From Micropterix aruncella (lineage: Eukaryota > Arthropoda > Insecta > Lepidoptera > Micropterigidae), in contig OX155955.1 in NCBI GenBank assembly GCA_944548615.1, positions 9,711,631 through 9,775,630 on the forward strand: a DNA stretch of 64,000 nt, written 5' to 3'. Under the pieces are notes generated by a model. That model was not told where the DNA came from. It did not search any database and worked only from the letters and a program-made list of their open reading frames with translations. Below, one piece after another: positions 34,587 through 47,640 of the stretch (position 1 is its first letter; each line of letters opens with the position of its first letter). The translations under genes and the position numbers were made by a program.

Positions 34587-35161
34587 AAAAAATCTGCCAT
34601 CTGCGAGCTATTCTGGCGTGCGCCGCAAAAACCGTTGGAGTTACACGTATATAATATACAATGGAAATGTTTATCTTAAATAGTCCTACAAAAAAGCCAG
34701 CGACAGCAAATATCTATATTTTATGTGTAAGCCATATCGCCAAAATAGTGAACCATAAATACAATAAAAAAATAAAAATTATTTCTAACGCACATTTGGT
34801 AGTAATAAATTGATTATTATATCAAAATAAATACTTTTATCACATCTGGTATCTAAAGTAGATAAATTTTGTCTTTTACTGTACATCATTTGGACAAATT
34901 TGGACAAATATTTGAATAGATATGACGATAACCAACCGAGTGCGCGATATTATGGTGATTTTTTAATATATTTTTTTTTATATTAAAAAAATAATTTAAA
35001 TCGTTATGTCATATTTAATGGTCATATTATCAAAAATTATGAATTCTTATCAAAATAAGTAAATTTATCATCTCAAGTGTTTAAAACAAAAGACTTTTAC
35101 CTTTTACTGAATAAATAGAAAGATAATACGACATAGGTATGGAACCGCGACCGTGTCGTAA
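34587..35161. other. AT-rich, with a direct repeat of 35748-35850
   Basis: The stretch 34983-35085 (TTATCAAAAATTATGAATTC, TTATCAAAATAAGTAAATTT) is repeated at 35748-35850. No gene is supported. Confidence 0.4.
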
Positions 35162-35560
35162 TCTATACTTCTATACAAATATTATAAAGAGGTAAAGTTT
35201 GTGACGTTGTAGGAAGTAATCTCTGGAACTACTGAACCGATTTTGAAAATTCTTTTACGAATAGAAAGCCACGTTATTTGTGAGTGTCATATGGCTATAC
35301 CTATATTAATCCGAAAAATGAAAAGACTTTTTCGTGGTCATTGGATTTACAAAGTAATTCGGAGAAAAACAGTCGAATGAAAACGTTTCTTACGAACGCT
35401 GCTTTAACGATGAGAGATATATGATTGAGTTCTAGAGAAATGTTGTAGAGCTTAGTAATGCCTACAAAAAAGTAAGGGAAAGCATATGTCTAAATTTTGC
35501 ATTTAAGTCACAAAAAGTAGTTTTTTTTTATATTTAACCCCTCATTTTGCGAAGTAAACA
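35162..35560 (+). mobile_element. Helitron-like 5' end, right edge unknown
   Basis: It starts TCTATACTTCTATACAAATA then TTATAAAGAGGTAAAGTTTG after an A, and has ACTACTGAACCGATTTTGAA. Both are typical of Helitron 5' regions in moths. I found no hairpin plus CTRR end. Confidence 0.4.
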
Positions 35561-36194
35561 TTCTGCGGTCCCTTTTGTTTTGTCAGTTTGGCGCGTAAAA
35601 TTGGCGAGAGTCGATGGCCTTGAGGAAAACCACTATACGGATCATAAAAAGAATACCTGTAAAATGACCGCATTGAAATTTGAAATATAAAACATTATAA
35701 CCTTATCTTGCGGTAGGCGACCGTGCGTCCCTTGCGCATATAAAATAATTATAAAATAATTTAAATAGTTAGGTCACGTTTATTGGTCAAATTATCAACA
35801 ATTATGAATTCATATCAAAATAAGTAAGTTTATCGTCTCAAGCGTTGTTACAAAAATAGGCGCTCGGGTTTTAGGTATTTAACCCCAGGACGCGCGAAGT
35901 GAGCGCGCCTGTGTGGGTTTTTCCTCACGTACGGGACACAGTTGCGACGTTACGACGACTGAACGATCTTGATCTGTAGCTATGGCGTACCTAGATTTTT
36001 ACTTATTTAGTAAATAACTAAAGTTTACAAAGAAAATAAAAGGACTGTCCAAAATAAATTAATTATTATTTTAGTTAAATTTATACAAATATGGATTATG
36101 CAATATTATTATAATCACATAAAACTACCTATATAGGTACTTATAAAAATAAACTCGTTTTACTTATACGATTTTCAGGTTATGTAATGAACAA

Positions 36195-37029
36195 TCAAAC
36201 CGATTGTTCTGTTCTGCAATTTTTTTTAAAGCCGTCTAAGAAATATTGAAAATCTACCACGCGTCTTCCTTCGATATTTATAGATTCCGGTTCTCTTTTT
36301 GTAACCTAAAAAAAGACTAAATTATTAACGGATTTTTCCAAGTTTCATTATAGTTGAAAAGTAAAAATGAAATCAGTTCTTACCTCAACGTAACTAATCG
36401 TTAAATTAACCCAAATGTAGTCATTCAAATCACCGTTCATATCTTCAGTCCTACAAATTAAATGATCGATATAAGTAATGAAATTTACAAAAATACAGAG
36501 TAAAACTGGAATATACATAACAATTTCAACTCACTATATATTTTGATCGGTTGAGTGACTGGTACTAGGCATTTCTGTTAACATTTTGGGTGGGTCTCCT
36601 TTTGCTTCAGTTTCCATATTTTCAGTACAACAAATAACATAAATAATATAAATAAACATAAACCCAAAAGTTCACAAACTGAAATACCAATAACAATTTT
36701 CTTCTCACAATGTTTGATTATTTAGGTTATTTGTACTAGGTGTTTCTCTGGGTGAATCAAAAGTCTCATTAGGGTTTATTTCTTCAATTAAATCGATATC
36801 CATGTTTTCAGTCCTACAAATAAAATTGCTGACATTAAAGAAAATAAAAAAATAAAAAATCACTTAGTAGATTAAAAACAACTACAATTTTCAACTTACG
36901 ATATATCTCTAAGAGGCGAGGCAGAAGATACAGTTGAGGGTGCATTGGGGATTTTAGTATTTATTAAAGATTCTATCAATTTTGATCTAAGCGAAAAACA
37001 AAAGACGATTATTAAGGAAATTAGGGAAT
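36195..37029 (-). CDS. Candidate spliced gene, C-terminal exons, GRRVVD-motif protein
   Basis: The minus strand shows four joinable exons. Exon 1 is 36900-36986 (or up to 37029), exon 2 is 36709-36813, exon 4 is 36384-36450, and exon 5 is 36195-36305 with its TGA at 36195-36197. Donors are GTAAGT, GTGAGA and GTAAGA; acceptors are TTTGTAG, TTTGTAG and TTTTTTAG. Phases agree at every junction and the joined frame is open: ...SPLRDIS|TENMDIDLIEE...NNQT|LTEDMNGD...ISYVE|VTKREPE, then INIEGRRVVDFQYFLDGFKK. The GRR-[IV]-VD-x2-[YF] motif resembles a segment ahead of Mutator-like transposase domains in arthropod proteins (from memory). Between exons 2 and 4 is a duplicated exon (36535-36627) with a lost acceptor; it would bring a stop. 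The 5' exons were not found. It may be a host gene or a transposon-derived one. Confidence 0.45.
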
Positions 37030-37169
37030 CTGCAGAATAAAAAAATACCAATATTTCATTGCGGTGTACCTACCTCTTATATTTCAACAAGTAAGTAAAA
37101 GTAATGCATTCTAAACAAGTAAAAAGTTTAAAGACCTAAATCCAGACTACTAACATAGTTTCGTGGTTT

Positions 37170-37230
37170 TCGGTACATGTTTTCGAATTGTACTCATTGA
37201 GACCTTTTATTTGATACCAAACGCAAATAA
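37170..37230 (+). repeat. Short repeat related to family B
   Basis: GAATTGTACTCATTGAGACC, then TTTTATTTGATACC, parallels the TTGTACTCAATCAGACCTTT part of family B (30937-30958). Confidence 0.4.
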
Positions 37231-37299
37231 GCATCATATGTAAATCTTAATTTTTTTTTGTAGCAGTTTGTCTAATATATGTCGCTATTGTTTAAATTT

Positions 37300-37750
37300 T
37301 TTTTATTATTTGATTCGTTAATAGTCTATGTATTGCAATTGTTTGTTTAGAGACTTGCATTAGCTAAACCAATTTCAATATATCTTGTAATGTCTCAAAA
37401 GTTGGGGTTATTATTTTTAAGTAACTATTTACAGTAACTATTAGTTAATGATTGACAGTAAGTCAATAATGACTTAATTAGGGTACACTGAGAAATTACA
37501 AAATGGTCGTTAGTGATGGTATAAATAATAATGATTGGACATCACGGTCATTTTATACCATCACTAATGACCATTTTGTCATTTCTCTTTGTACCCTAAT
37601 TAAGATCATTAATTAATAGTTACTCTAAATAGTTACTGGAAAATGATAACCCCAACTTCTGAGACATTACAAAATCTATTGAAATTGGTTTAGCTAATGC
37701 AAGTCTTTAAACAAACAATTGCAATACATAGATTATTAACGAATCACATA
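37300..37750. mobile_element. Foldback element with long inverted arms
   Basis: The left arm begins TGATTCGTTAATAGTCTATG and the right arm ends CATAGATTATTAACGAATCA. Between them TGCAATTGTTTGTTTA, TTGCATTAGCTAAACCAATT, TAATTAGGGTACA and CATTTTGT/ACAAAATGG pair with each other almost throughout, closing at about 37525-37550 (TATAAA...TTTATA). The arms are about 215 bp with small gaps. It is non-coding. No clear target duplication was found. Confidence 0.8.
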
Positions 37751-37770
37751 TTTAAAAAAAATGTAATTCA

Positions 37771-39209
37771 GGGAACATTAGTATAATGATAAATAAGGGT
37801 AATTTACTAACTAGGTGTCTACATTAAAAATCTACTATCGTTAGGTTTTAAGTAGTTATTTGGCTTATTACGTAGTTTTACTTACTATTCAGCGTAAAAT
37901 TTGGCTTTCAATAACATAAGATAATAAAATAATATGCCTATCCCGAAGGCATCTCCATATTATTGATAATGTTTGAGATCATTTATTGTCTCGAATCTCA
38001 CAATACCTCGATTGTCAAAATACGACTAGAAGTTTTGAAGATATGAGGGAACAGATGAACATACATACTTAAATACATACATACATACGAACATGCTTAC
38101 AAAGCCTGCTAAAATCATAACTTTCCTTTTGAGTTTGTTGTAGTCGGGTAAAAATAAACTGTTGCGGTTGATGGGTGACCGCTAATAGATTTGTCATTTA
38201 CCTGACTACGAGTATTATGTTGGTACAAAAACAATAACTTACACAAATGTATTGACACCCTGTTTAAAATTAAATAGATATTACGCAGCTTCTCTTGCCT
38301 TCTGCAAATTATTAATCATGTTACATTTTCGTGACATCACAGATTTCTTTGATCCATAATAATATTTTTATTCATTTCTACCCATGTTCTGTAAGTGGAA
38401 TCAAAACACGTTTGTAGAGAAAATAAATATAAGTTAAGTACAGCTGTTATAAGCTTAGTCCACTATTAATCAAAATATTGCTTGAATGAATAGCCTCGTT
38501 CAGATTCATAAATAAAATACAAAATACTTAGGGATCACAATTATTTAGTCGCACTATAATTTACGTAAATATTCCGCGCGGCACTTGCGCGGTGGTGGGA
38601 GATCAACCGACATAGATCCTGCGTCGACGAGCGCCAGAGCGAGAATGATTTTAGACCGTTCAAGGCACACTATTTTATACTTACTTTGAAAAATTATTAC
38701 AATAAAAGATGAAGACGGATATTTTTTCTTTTTTACACATTTATAGTACAATCTTTCTTCTTACGTATAAAATTATTTATGTTGTCAAATGACTTCTAGA
38801 TTATGAGATATAACGTATTTTCTTGTAGTCAATTTGTAGATTATTGACTTTCTTAGACGTGATAAAAATATAAGTTTATGATTTTAAAGTCGAACTTTTC
38901 TTAATACGTTTTAAATTTCACGATATGTTCCTTTATATTAATATTTCCTACCTTCTTACCTAGTAATAATAATTGGTGTAATATTACTTCAAAATTGAGT
39001 CTTTGCGCGTCATCTAGAATTCGCGCTTTCGAAATCCACTGTTTACTAAGTCAATTATCCAATTTTATAATAATTATCCAATAGAGATAAAATAAATATA
39101 TATGGTGTTTACGATGACTGAAGTCAAAAGAAGCTAAACCGACTAATTATGTGACCAAAATCACTTCAAAAACTACCAAGTTCTTGATTTACGCATGAAA
39201 AATGCTAAC
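37771..39209. other. No gene recognised; short CATA repeat
   Basis: (CATA)n at about 38066-38089. A minus-strand frame (38554-38751) ends SMSVDLPPPRKCRAEYLRKL, a proline- and arginine-rich stretch I cannot place. A splice acceptor-like GACGCAG lies before its GSMSVD part, so it could be an exon, but there is no further support. Confidence 0.25.
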
Positions 39210-39416
39210 ACGCTCTTAGAGATAAGACACTCACAAATAGCGGTAATATATTCAAATTGGCATGCAAATACATACGTACATATGCAGTAAAAATATAACC
39301 CTTCTTTTGGCAGTCAGGAAATAAATCATAGCACTCAGTACTAACCGAACTATACTCATAATTTCATCACAAGTAAAAAATTTTACCGCCCAATGAAGTG
39401 GGCACGTGTCAGCTAG
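39210..39416 (+). mobile_element. Helitron 3' part, copy of the one at 59783
   Basis: It ends with the hairpin GCCCA-ATGAAG-TGGGC, then ACGTGTCAG and CTAG (39413-39416) followed by T. Upstream GAGATAAGACACTCACAAAT, TTGGCATGCAAATAC and TTTTGGCAGTCAGGAAATAA match, in reverse complement, 59783-59930 and 63903-64000. The 5' end is not identified. Confidence 0.7.
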
Positions 39417-40367
39417 TTTATATATAAAAATGAATGTGTGTCTGTATGTCCGCTATGGACTACTAAACCGCTCGACCGATTTTGATGAAATTTTGAGGGA
39501 AACTTTAGATTAGTTTGGAGGTGGTTCCTGTGAAGTTTGGTGCCGATCGGACCAAAGAAAAATTTGTGTCCTCAATAAAACCAAAATTCTTCTTTTTTTT
39601 AAAGCGGCGAATTTGAATTTCGAAATCGACCGCTACGACAGGAGTGAGTTCTTCTTTTTTTATAGTCGAATGAATTTTAAAGCGGCGAATTTGAATTTCG
39701 AATGCGACCGCGAAGACAGGAGTGAGTTTGATGTTTTCAAGGTAGTTTGATAGCGTAATAATACGTGTAATACACACAACTAAAGTATCTTTGGACAACT
39801 CACCTATTAGAATTACAGAAAAGAGAGAGAAAATTTTGTGAGTTTCATTGTGATTTAAATGAATTTTATCTTTACAGCCGTAACTTTTATGGTGGCAGTC
39901 GTTCCCGTACAATTATGCCTCCAAAGCGACAAGAGCATTACGAGCCCCAGAATCAGACGAGCAACGAGCATTAATTCTGGAAAATCTTCGAGTACATGCC
40001 GCTGAGACCCGTTCGTCTGAATCATCTGAACAACGAGAAGTGAACTTAGAAACTGATCGAATACGTGCTACTCAGGCCCGTTCGTCTGAGACAACTGAAC
40101 AACAGGAAAGAAGGCTGCAAAATGTTCGAATAAGCACCGCTCGATGAAGACGAACACTGCACGCTGATTTAAATTTGGTGCATTCCATTATGACAGTAAT
40201 AATTATTACAGTCTTCATCCAAGTGTCGTCATTGGTAAAATGGATAAAATTTGCATGTATTATTATAGCGGCCTCAAATTTAAGAAATGAATTGAATATT
40301 TGTGTAATGTCTTTCCTTCAAGTTTATTTTAGTTGGTGGTGTAGCAACGCGCGCAGGGTACAGCTAG
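39417..40367 (+). mobile_element. Helitron with Rep-type reading-frame fragment
   Basis: It abuts the previous Helitron's CTAG and opens TTTATATATAAAAATGAATG (the first TC seems altered). It ends GGGTACAG-CTAG (40364-40367) then T. It contains a broken N-terminus of a Helitron replication protein and two similar ~70-bp blocks with AAAGCGGCGAATTTGAATTT (39601 and 39679 regions). At 951 bp it is a deletion derivative of a coding Helitron. Confidence 0.7.
39915..40300 (+). pseudogene. Helitron Rep/helicase N-terminal fragment
   Basis: ATG at 39915 gives MPPKRQE, and after a one-base shift the frame continues ALRAPESDEQRALILENLRV, then repeated arms (AETRSSESSEQRE, ATQARSSETTEQQERRLQN). A stop follows at TAR*RRTLHADLNLV, and a later frame reads MDKICMYYYSGLKFK. 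The E-T-x-EQR-x-x-R-L repeats and the KMDK-x-C-x-Y-C-x-A-L-K-F-K block match, from family knowledge, the start of moth Helitron proteins. The Rep catalytic HUH motif and the helicase are absent. Confidence 0.6.
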
Positions 40368-43300
40368 TTATGTATAAAATTGGCAGTAAATGGAAAGGAC
40401 AAACACATACATACAAATAGCATAGAAGTGGACCTAGTAGACATGAGTAAATAAACGGAACAGAGACAAAGCTTCATACAACCGCGTTATGATAGGTACA
40501 CTACTACAAGCTTGAGATGCATGTGTGCGTGACCACTCGCGGCTTAGTACGTACGAAGAGAAACCGGTTTATATCGGCCTCGCCAGTGCTCAAAGCTCAG
40601 GGCGTCCGGCGTACGTACACAGTTCGGGTCTTGTTTATTTTCACCCTACGATTGATTTAATATAAAAAAGTGTAAATATAGTTTACTGTACTGTGTGCGA
40701 ATTCAGACTTTGATAAATTAAAAATTCGGACATTTAAAAAAAAATAAGTTTGATAAGCATAAAAAAGTTTCAGTGTAAGACACCACATTTGTTAAGAATA
40801 ATACTAATATTAATGAACAACTCAACTAGAAAATATTAATAAATTATTATGAATTATTACAAAATTATCGAAATATAACTATCAGGATTTATAGCAAATT
40901 AAACCAATAAAAATCAAATTAATGATAATATGAACATTAAATAATAGAATCCAGCCATAATATTATTATGCATTATAAAACAATCACGTTAAAAACATAA
41001 AATTGAATAGGTTTAATAAAGACTCACGACGGCCCTAAAAGAAGAGCTTGGTGCGGATGACCGTGTGATCGGCTATCGCATCATAACACCACTATCATCA
41101 TCATACTCACTAACATTCCGATCGGAAAATGCACTCAAAATGACAGTTAGCTCCGTGAACCTCAAATTGCTGTCCAGGGCGCACGATTACAGAGCGTCTA
41201 CGGTACTCCACACACAAACATCGCCCACTTTCTTCAAGCCACGAGTCCACCGGTTCACACGCAAGGCGCCTCTACGCCGGGACAGCCGTGGGAGGGAAAT
41301 AGCGGCGAACGTGTAGCGGACTTACGACCTTCTGGCGCCGCCGCATTTCTTCAAACAAACTTATTAGAATGTAACTAGAAATTGCATCGGGTCTATGCAG
41401 CGAGGCTCCATCTGAGTTTACGTAAATCAGAACTGCAGTGTCGTCAGCGCTTTTATTTTAGACTCGAAGGCAGAACCTACGTGTGTAACTTTTTTGAACT
41501 TTACTAACTAACTGACTTACTTTTGCTCACTCCAAAATTATAATTTTAACTGAACGCCTGATCCATTTTCATTCACTCACGGCCTCATCGGACATTGTAT
41601 TCAATGGACATGTGAGAGCAAAGTATACCATGTAATGAATGAGAGAGAAGGGGAGATGATGGTAATGGGAACATTATCAGAGATGAGATACCCCTGTATC
41701 ATTAATAAAGTCAGTAGAATTTAGAGTCATAATGTAGGGGAATTACCTATCGTCAAATTAAATTCTAAAATTTCCAGACTATGTGAGTAAATTTCATAAA
41801 TTTAATTTGGGCGATTGTGATGTGGGGTCAAACAAAACTCAACAAATGTCATCTGATCACTGATTTTATGTAATTGATATGTTTATCAATATATGACACT
41901 AGAATATTAACCCATTTACAACTACCGATCTTTATAAAGATCAAAAAAAGTATGGGGAATACCCTAAATTTAAAAATATTACCGTGCAGATAACTTTTGC
42001 TTATTGTTTACCAATCGCCGCAGTGATCGTTTCTCAGTGTTTCTGTTCATAGATAATTATTTTATTATCATAATTTTGAAGTGCTTTTCTATTTTAATTC
42101 GTATTAGCGTTATTACCTTTCACTATGTCTTCAAAACGGTGTTTACAAATAAGCTTGTGATTGAAATTTATTTTCTGCACGTTTTTTATAAATTTATGAC
42201 CTAGATACATATAGATTATATAGATAGATATAGATAGATAGATAATAAAGCCATTTCATAGTAATAACTGTGTTTCTTTAATTTAAAATAGGCTACAATC
42301 GATAAAGTAATAGTAATATGAGCGTTAACCTACCTGTCTATTACTACTGATCGTTAAAAAGATTCGCATTTTCCGAGCTTTCCTGAAAAGTCAGATTTTT
42401 TTGGTATTTTCCATGTTTACTTTATGCGTCAAGGTAATAATACTAAAAAACTACTGTGAAACGAGATAAAAAAGTTTCAGTAACAACTGGGTTAATAGAA
42501 TGCGAAACACACATAAGATGGGAATTTCATTGCTTTTGAATTCCAATGCGGGCCTTATATAAAGATAACAATCAAAGGCACAATTAAGACCAGGGATGCG
42601 TAATCAATGATCTATGAAATTGCCGCTATACGGACAAGAGTCACAAATAAGGAAAAAATGTGTACACGGAACAAATTGTCAACCACGATGGTTTACAACA
42701 GCTGGGGGCGTCACGTATTAGAAATTGGGACACTTGCCTTCAATCGTTTAAAAGGGATAGACAGTATAGGGAGAGAGGAAAAACACATATGAGTGGGCGT
42801 AGAGAATTAATATATCTAATCATAATTACTAGATCTGTCGAGAGAAAATATTATCAGAAATGACAAAGTTCGATTCTGTGTAATTAAAAGGGGGAATTAA
42901 TTGGAGCAGAATGCCAGCTGCAGACAATGATCGTCTGATGACTCATCACACCCCAAACAAACCCCATACAAAAGCTACAAAGGCAATAAATTAATTGACG
43001 AAATTGACAGGTTTTTGTTGATAACCAATAAATAATTTTGTGACATAAAAATGATTCCCACCCCAACGATAGATTTCTAGGAATTTGGATGTGTGGCTAT
43101 CAGAATTGGCCAGACGACGAAAATTGGTGTGTGGAAGGGATAGGAAGTTGTGGAGGGGGAATGCCTACTTTAGGCGTTGCACAAGGGGATTCGGCGGGGC
43201 ATTCAAGAGGATTCCGGGGCCATTTCAAGAAGACTCAAGAGGTCATCTACCGGGGGAACCAAATCAATTCAGAAGAGTAGCTTTTTGACTCGGTCAATAA

Positions 43301-44759
43301 GTGAAAGATTTCATAGTAATTTTTTTATCGACGAATATAGGGGTACGCATTCTTTTGAAAACTATTGCATTTCCTTGCTATATTATGCAAACATTACCTG
43401 AGTGAACTCATCGTACCTATTTTAGTTCAGCGCCGCCCAACTGGGATATACCCGTTCCAGGGCTAGCGTTTCCAGAAGATTTACATTTACACATAGATTT
43501 AGCACAATATTTAAAATAAATTGCTTAACGTATGACGTATTCGATTACATGTTAAATTTGAGTCTTCAGTACCACTTAAAAAAACTCAGATGGAGCGTGC
43601 TTCGATGAAAGCGACCGCTGAAAGCTCGGCGGAGCATCTTGACCCCAGCGTAATATGGCGACAAAGCTCAGTTTCGTTCGTAAGGCGATCCTTTGTTAGG
43701 TGTCGCTCTATGAGGCTTGTTGCTATGCCGTGAACGCGACTTTATGGTCACAAATAAGACGGTGCCGCCGTCGTCAGTGTGGGTGTATACACTTATAATT
43801 GCATTTGTAGTTGTATCGTGGAAAGAGACCAAAACTGTTACCAATACATACAACCAGGCCAGGAGGGATCGCATATTATAATGATATGGCATGTGTGTTC
43901 GATTGTGTAATAGTGTATGTTTTGTTTACATTATGAGCACTGGTTACAAAGGCGGTTTCGCAATTATTTGCGTGTTTTTTGTGATATTGCAGTTGATAGG
44001 AATGATTAGCTAATGCGACCAAAGTCCAATTATCGACCGGTTATTAAACAATTTAAAGCTGATGTTAATAATGAAACCTGTACCAATACCAATAGGCGTG
44101 TCCCGAGATATTTTGCGAATACCGCTAATTTGCAGCGTATGTAGATTTATTTCATAGTCTTTGTCTATTTATAGTTTCAGTTTTGAATTTTGTGTTCTTT
44201 TTCTATATTTTTTTGTAAATGTATAGCTGCAAATATGTTTTATTATTATTGTCATTAAAATATAGGCTAACTAGGAATTAGGGTGAGGAAGAGAAGAATA
44301 TTTTTTGTCGTCTCCTCAGTTACAAATTTTAAAAATGTAATTTATAATTCTCATATTTTTGTGACATTTTTTTATATTGTTCTCATACCTTCATTGTTAT
44401 ATCGTAGTTTTATGTTTTACTTCAGTTTCTGTTATACTTACCTACCTATGTGACATCGGTCTCCTATCCTTGGAATTCCTGCTGAGTGCCTCTTGGTGCT
44501 CTCAATTATGTAGGTAAAGTGGCGTAATTTTTCTGACATAAGCCTTTAAACTGTAAGTCTATCATCGTCGCCACTGTGGAAATCACGTACGCTCCGCCAA
44601 TCCGTTTTCCTCCTTTGTAACATCCTTTGGCTTGCCTCGTATTTACAAATCATCTTGTGAATTTTCTATTCCATCTTCTTCTCGAACTCATCCTAAATTA
44701 CGGGAGCCGCAGGAGCCATTCATTCAAAATACTAACTATACTACAAGAACAATAATTTA
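40368..44759. other. Long stretch without a recognised gene
   Basis: AT-rich background with two CpG-richer patches (40490-40640 and 41030-41340). Frames at 41065-41316, 42607-42792 and 43085-43288 match nothing I know. A short (GATA)n repeat lies at about 42219-42244. CGCCGCCCAACTGGGATATA (43432) has a loose partner at 46499, CGCCCAACCAAGCATAACC, perhaps a repeat end. Confidence 0.3.
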
Positions 44760-45201
44760 AAGAATTAAAAAACACCACTGCCGTTACAAAAGTGAACTAC
44801 TGTATTTCTAATTATTAAAAACAATTTGATCGCGCTATAAAGGTCGTTAGCGAATAAAGTTTTTCGAAAAATATTAAATTTACGGAAGCATCTCTGCATC
44901 CAATTGACGCGTGTCTTCTCTATAAACATCCAGTGCTAAAAGAGAAAGTGTTAAAGTGGTAGAGACGATTGCGCCTTCTGTGGGTCAGTCGACGGGCCTT
45001 GTCCAAAACTCGATGAGCGGAGCTTCACGCGAACCGGGCCAGGCCTGTTGACCCGGCTTTCAGAGTGTGATGTCGCAGGCAGGTAGCAGCAGGTATCTCT
45101 AATCGATTGCAAGCCTCCGCCGCCGCACTCAGTCGTTTGCCCTCGGTACTCGTGCAATAAAACGTTTTTTTATAAAATATATTTGTGTTTTTTGTATTTA
45201 T

Positions 45202-45424
<223 letters not shown>

Positions 45425-45484
45425 TATATTTGATAAGGTTTTGTAAATAATCCGTTCATAGGATGATGATTCGCAGTAAAATAA

Positions 45485-45887
<403 letters not shown>

Positions 45888-46140
45888 TATTTTTGGAATC
45901 TACTCAATCGGACTTTTCATTCGACAGAAAACAGGATATATTTATGCTAATACATTGACATTTTGACATTTGGTCTTTAAGACAACTACCCTCTTGATAT
46001 TTTAAGAGTTAAGGCACCCTATGACACTCGGGATGGCGTAACGATTCTAAGAATATCACAATCTTTAAAATCGGTTTAACCTGTTAGAAGTTATGGTGGA
46101 ATAAAGAAACGGAAAACATACATAGACGAATCCTGAACAC

Positions 46141-47244
46141 GTTAAAAGAGCCGGCTATCGTGAATCTATGGAGGAGACACTCAAGCAGCTTTCAATACGT
46201 TGAAGACCACTTAATAACAAACATATTTATTATGATCTAATTTCTTTTAATTCTCACTTACGTATTAAAATTAGCTTATTTAATAAATTTATGTTATTAG
46301 TTATTGGTAAGTATATTTAACGAGGCGGTTTAATTGTTGCACATTATGGACTGGCAGTTGTGTCTGTCCAAAATGTCACTTGACATTAGTAGTGATGTGC
46401 ATTGAGCGATATAATTTGACTACTGCAACTGAACGCTAGAATCGTAAACGCGTTGTACGATAATTTAAAATTCACAACTACTAAAACTGTCAGAGTTCCG
46501 CCCAACCAAGCATAACCTTTCCCAGGACTGGCATTACTATTACACGCACCCGTTTTAATTATAGAAAAGTCAAATGTATGCTATATAATAAATTAGGTCA
46601 AAATATACGTATTTTAAATTATCAATTTTATCTATATACGAATACATATAAAATAGAGAATTTAAAAATTATGAATCTTGTTTGTAACTTAAAAAAAATC
46701 TTTTTTTAATGTTATTTTTGTGTAAATAACGATTAAGAAAAAGAGAAAATAGTAATATAATAATGATATTAGTCCCAAATTTGAAATAAGTTATAATAAT
46801 TATGTTAAACAGTAAACATATTCATTATTTCTAATTTTATTTCAACTATCTGTACCCCCAAAGCGTTGCTGTGACTCAGTCAGATAGCGCTGTTTTTTTT
46901 AAACATGTTTTTACCTGGGATAGATATAATCTATCTAGGGATCTATCTAGGGATCTATCTAGGGATCTATATAATAGGTAACATACGCGCATTCGAATCC
47001 AACGCTCCATCAAAATCAAATTAATCAGGGAAGGCCTTTCGGAGATTAAGATTTTGAACTAAGGAAGAATACATTTTTTAATTCATTCTTAGATAGATAA
47101 ATAGGTAGATGTTTATCCAAATTAAATATAGGGTTCTCTAAATCATGATTCACAATCTTACATTTTCTTATTTAACATCATTGAATATGTGAATATGAAA
47201 TATAATTGTTTTAAAATAAAAATAATTTTACCTACATACATGTA
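46141..47244. other. No gene; 12-bp tandem repeat
   Basis: ATCTATCTAGGG is repeated three times and a half at 46929-46970. The phrase GCTGTGACTCAGTCAGATAG (46869) resembles GCTGTGGCTCAGTCTGATAT in the Helitron end at 28426, so it may be a Helitron scrap. Confidence 0.4.
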
Positions 47245-47640
47245 TGGATGGCGGTGTCGACCCAACGGGCGAACCCTTCACCCCAGGCTGGGTATAACGA
47301 TATAGATCGTTCTTTCAGCCGTGGGATGAGCGTAGAAGACTTGGGGACAAGACAATCTACTGTCTAGTTCACTAGCAATCAGATAGAGAATAACGCCTTA
47401 AGGCGAGGCACCGGGAAAGGTAACCAGCGGGCAGCCTCACCCTCTAACTACCAGTTTTGGCAGGATATCTCCGTCTGGAATTAACCTTCAGGATACCTCC
47501 GTCCTCCCGACTGGTTACAGGTCCGAAGTCGCTAACGCAACCTCTACCTGTTGTATTACAGCGGTAGTTCAGTTTGAATTTATCGGGCCTGGGCGTTCTT
47601 TGCCCGTAGTGCCACACAGGTTCGAGTGGCCCTAGATATA
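47245..47640 (-). repeat. Family A repeat, minus strand, 3' two thirds
   Basis: In reverse complement it reads AATACAACAGGTAGAGGTTG, GAGGCTGCCCGCTGGTTACC, GACAGTAGATTGTCTTGTCC, AACGATCTATATCGTT and GAAGGGTTCGCCCGTTGG. It is the closest relative of copy 1 and is cut off on its 5' side at about 47640. Confidence 0.75.

Noticed and set aside
39505..39912. 135-codon minus-strand frame over the Helitron
   Set aside because: It is antisense to the Helitron 5' region and is produced by the duplicated AAAGCGGCGAATTTGAATTT blocks.
43085..43401. Overlapping frames in three phases around 43.1-43.4 kb
   Set aside because: All three frames are open together in a purine-rich, low-complexity stretch, none has a recognisable motif, and no splice or polyadenylation context supports one over the others.
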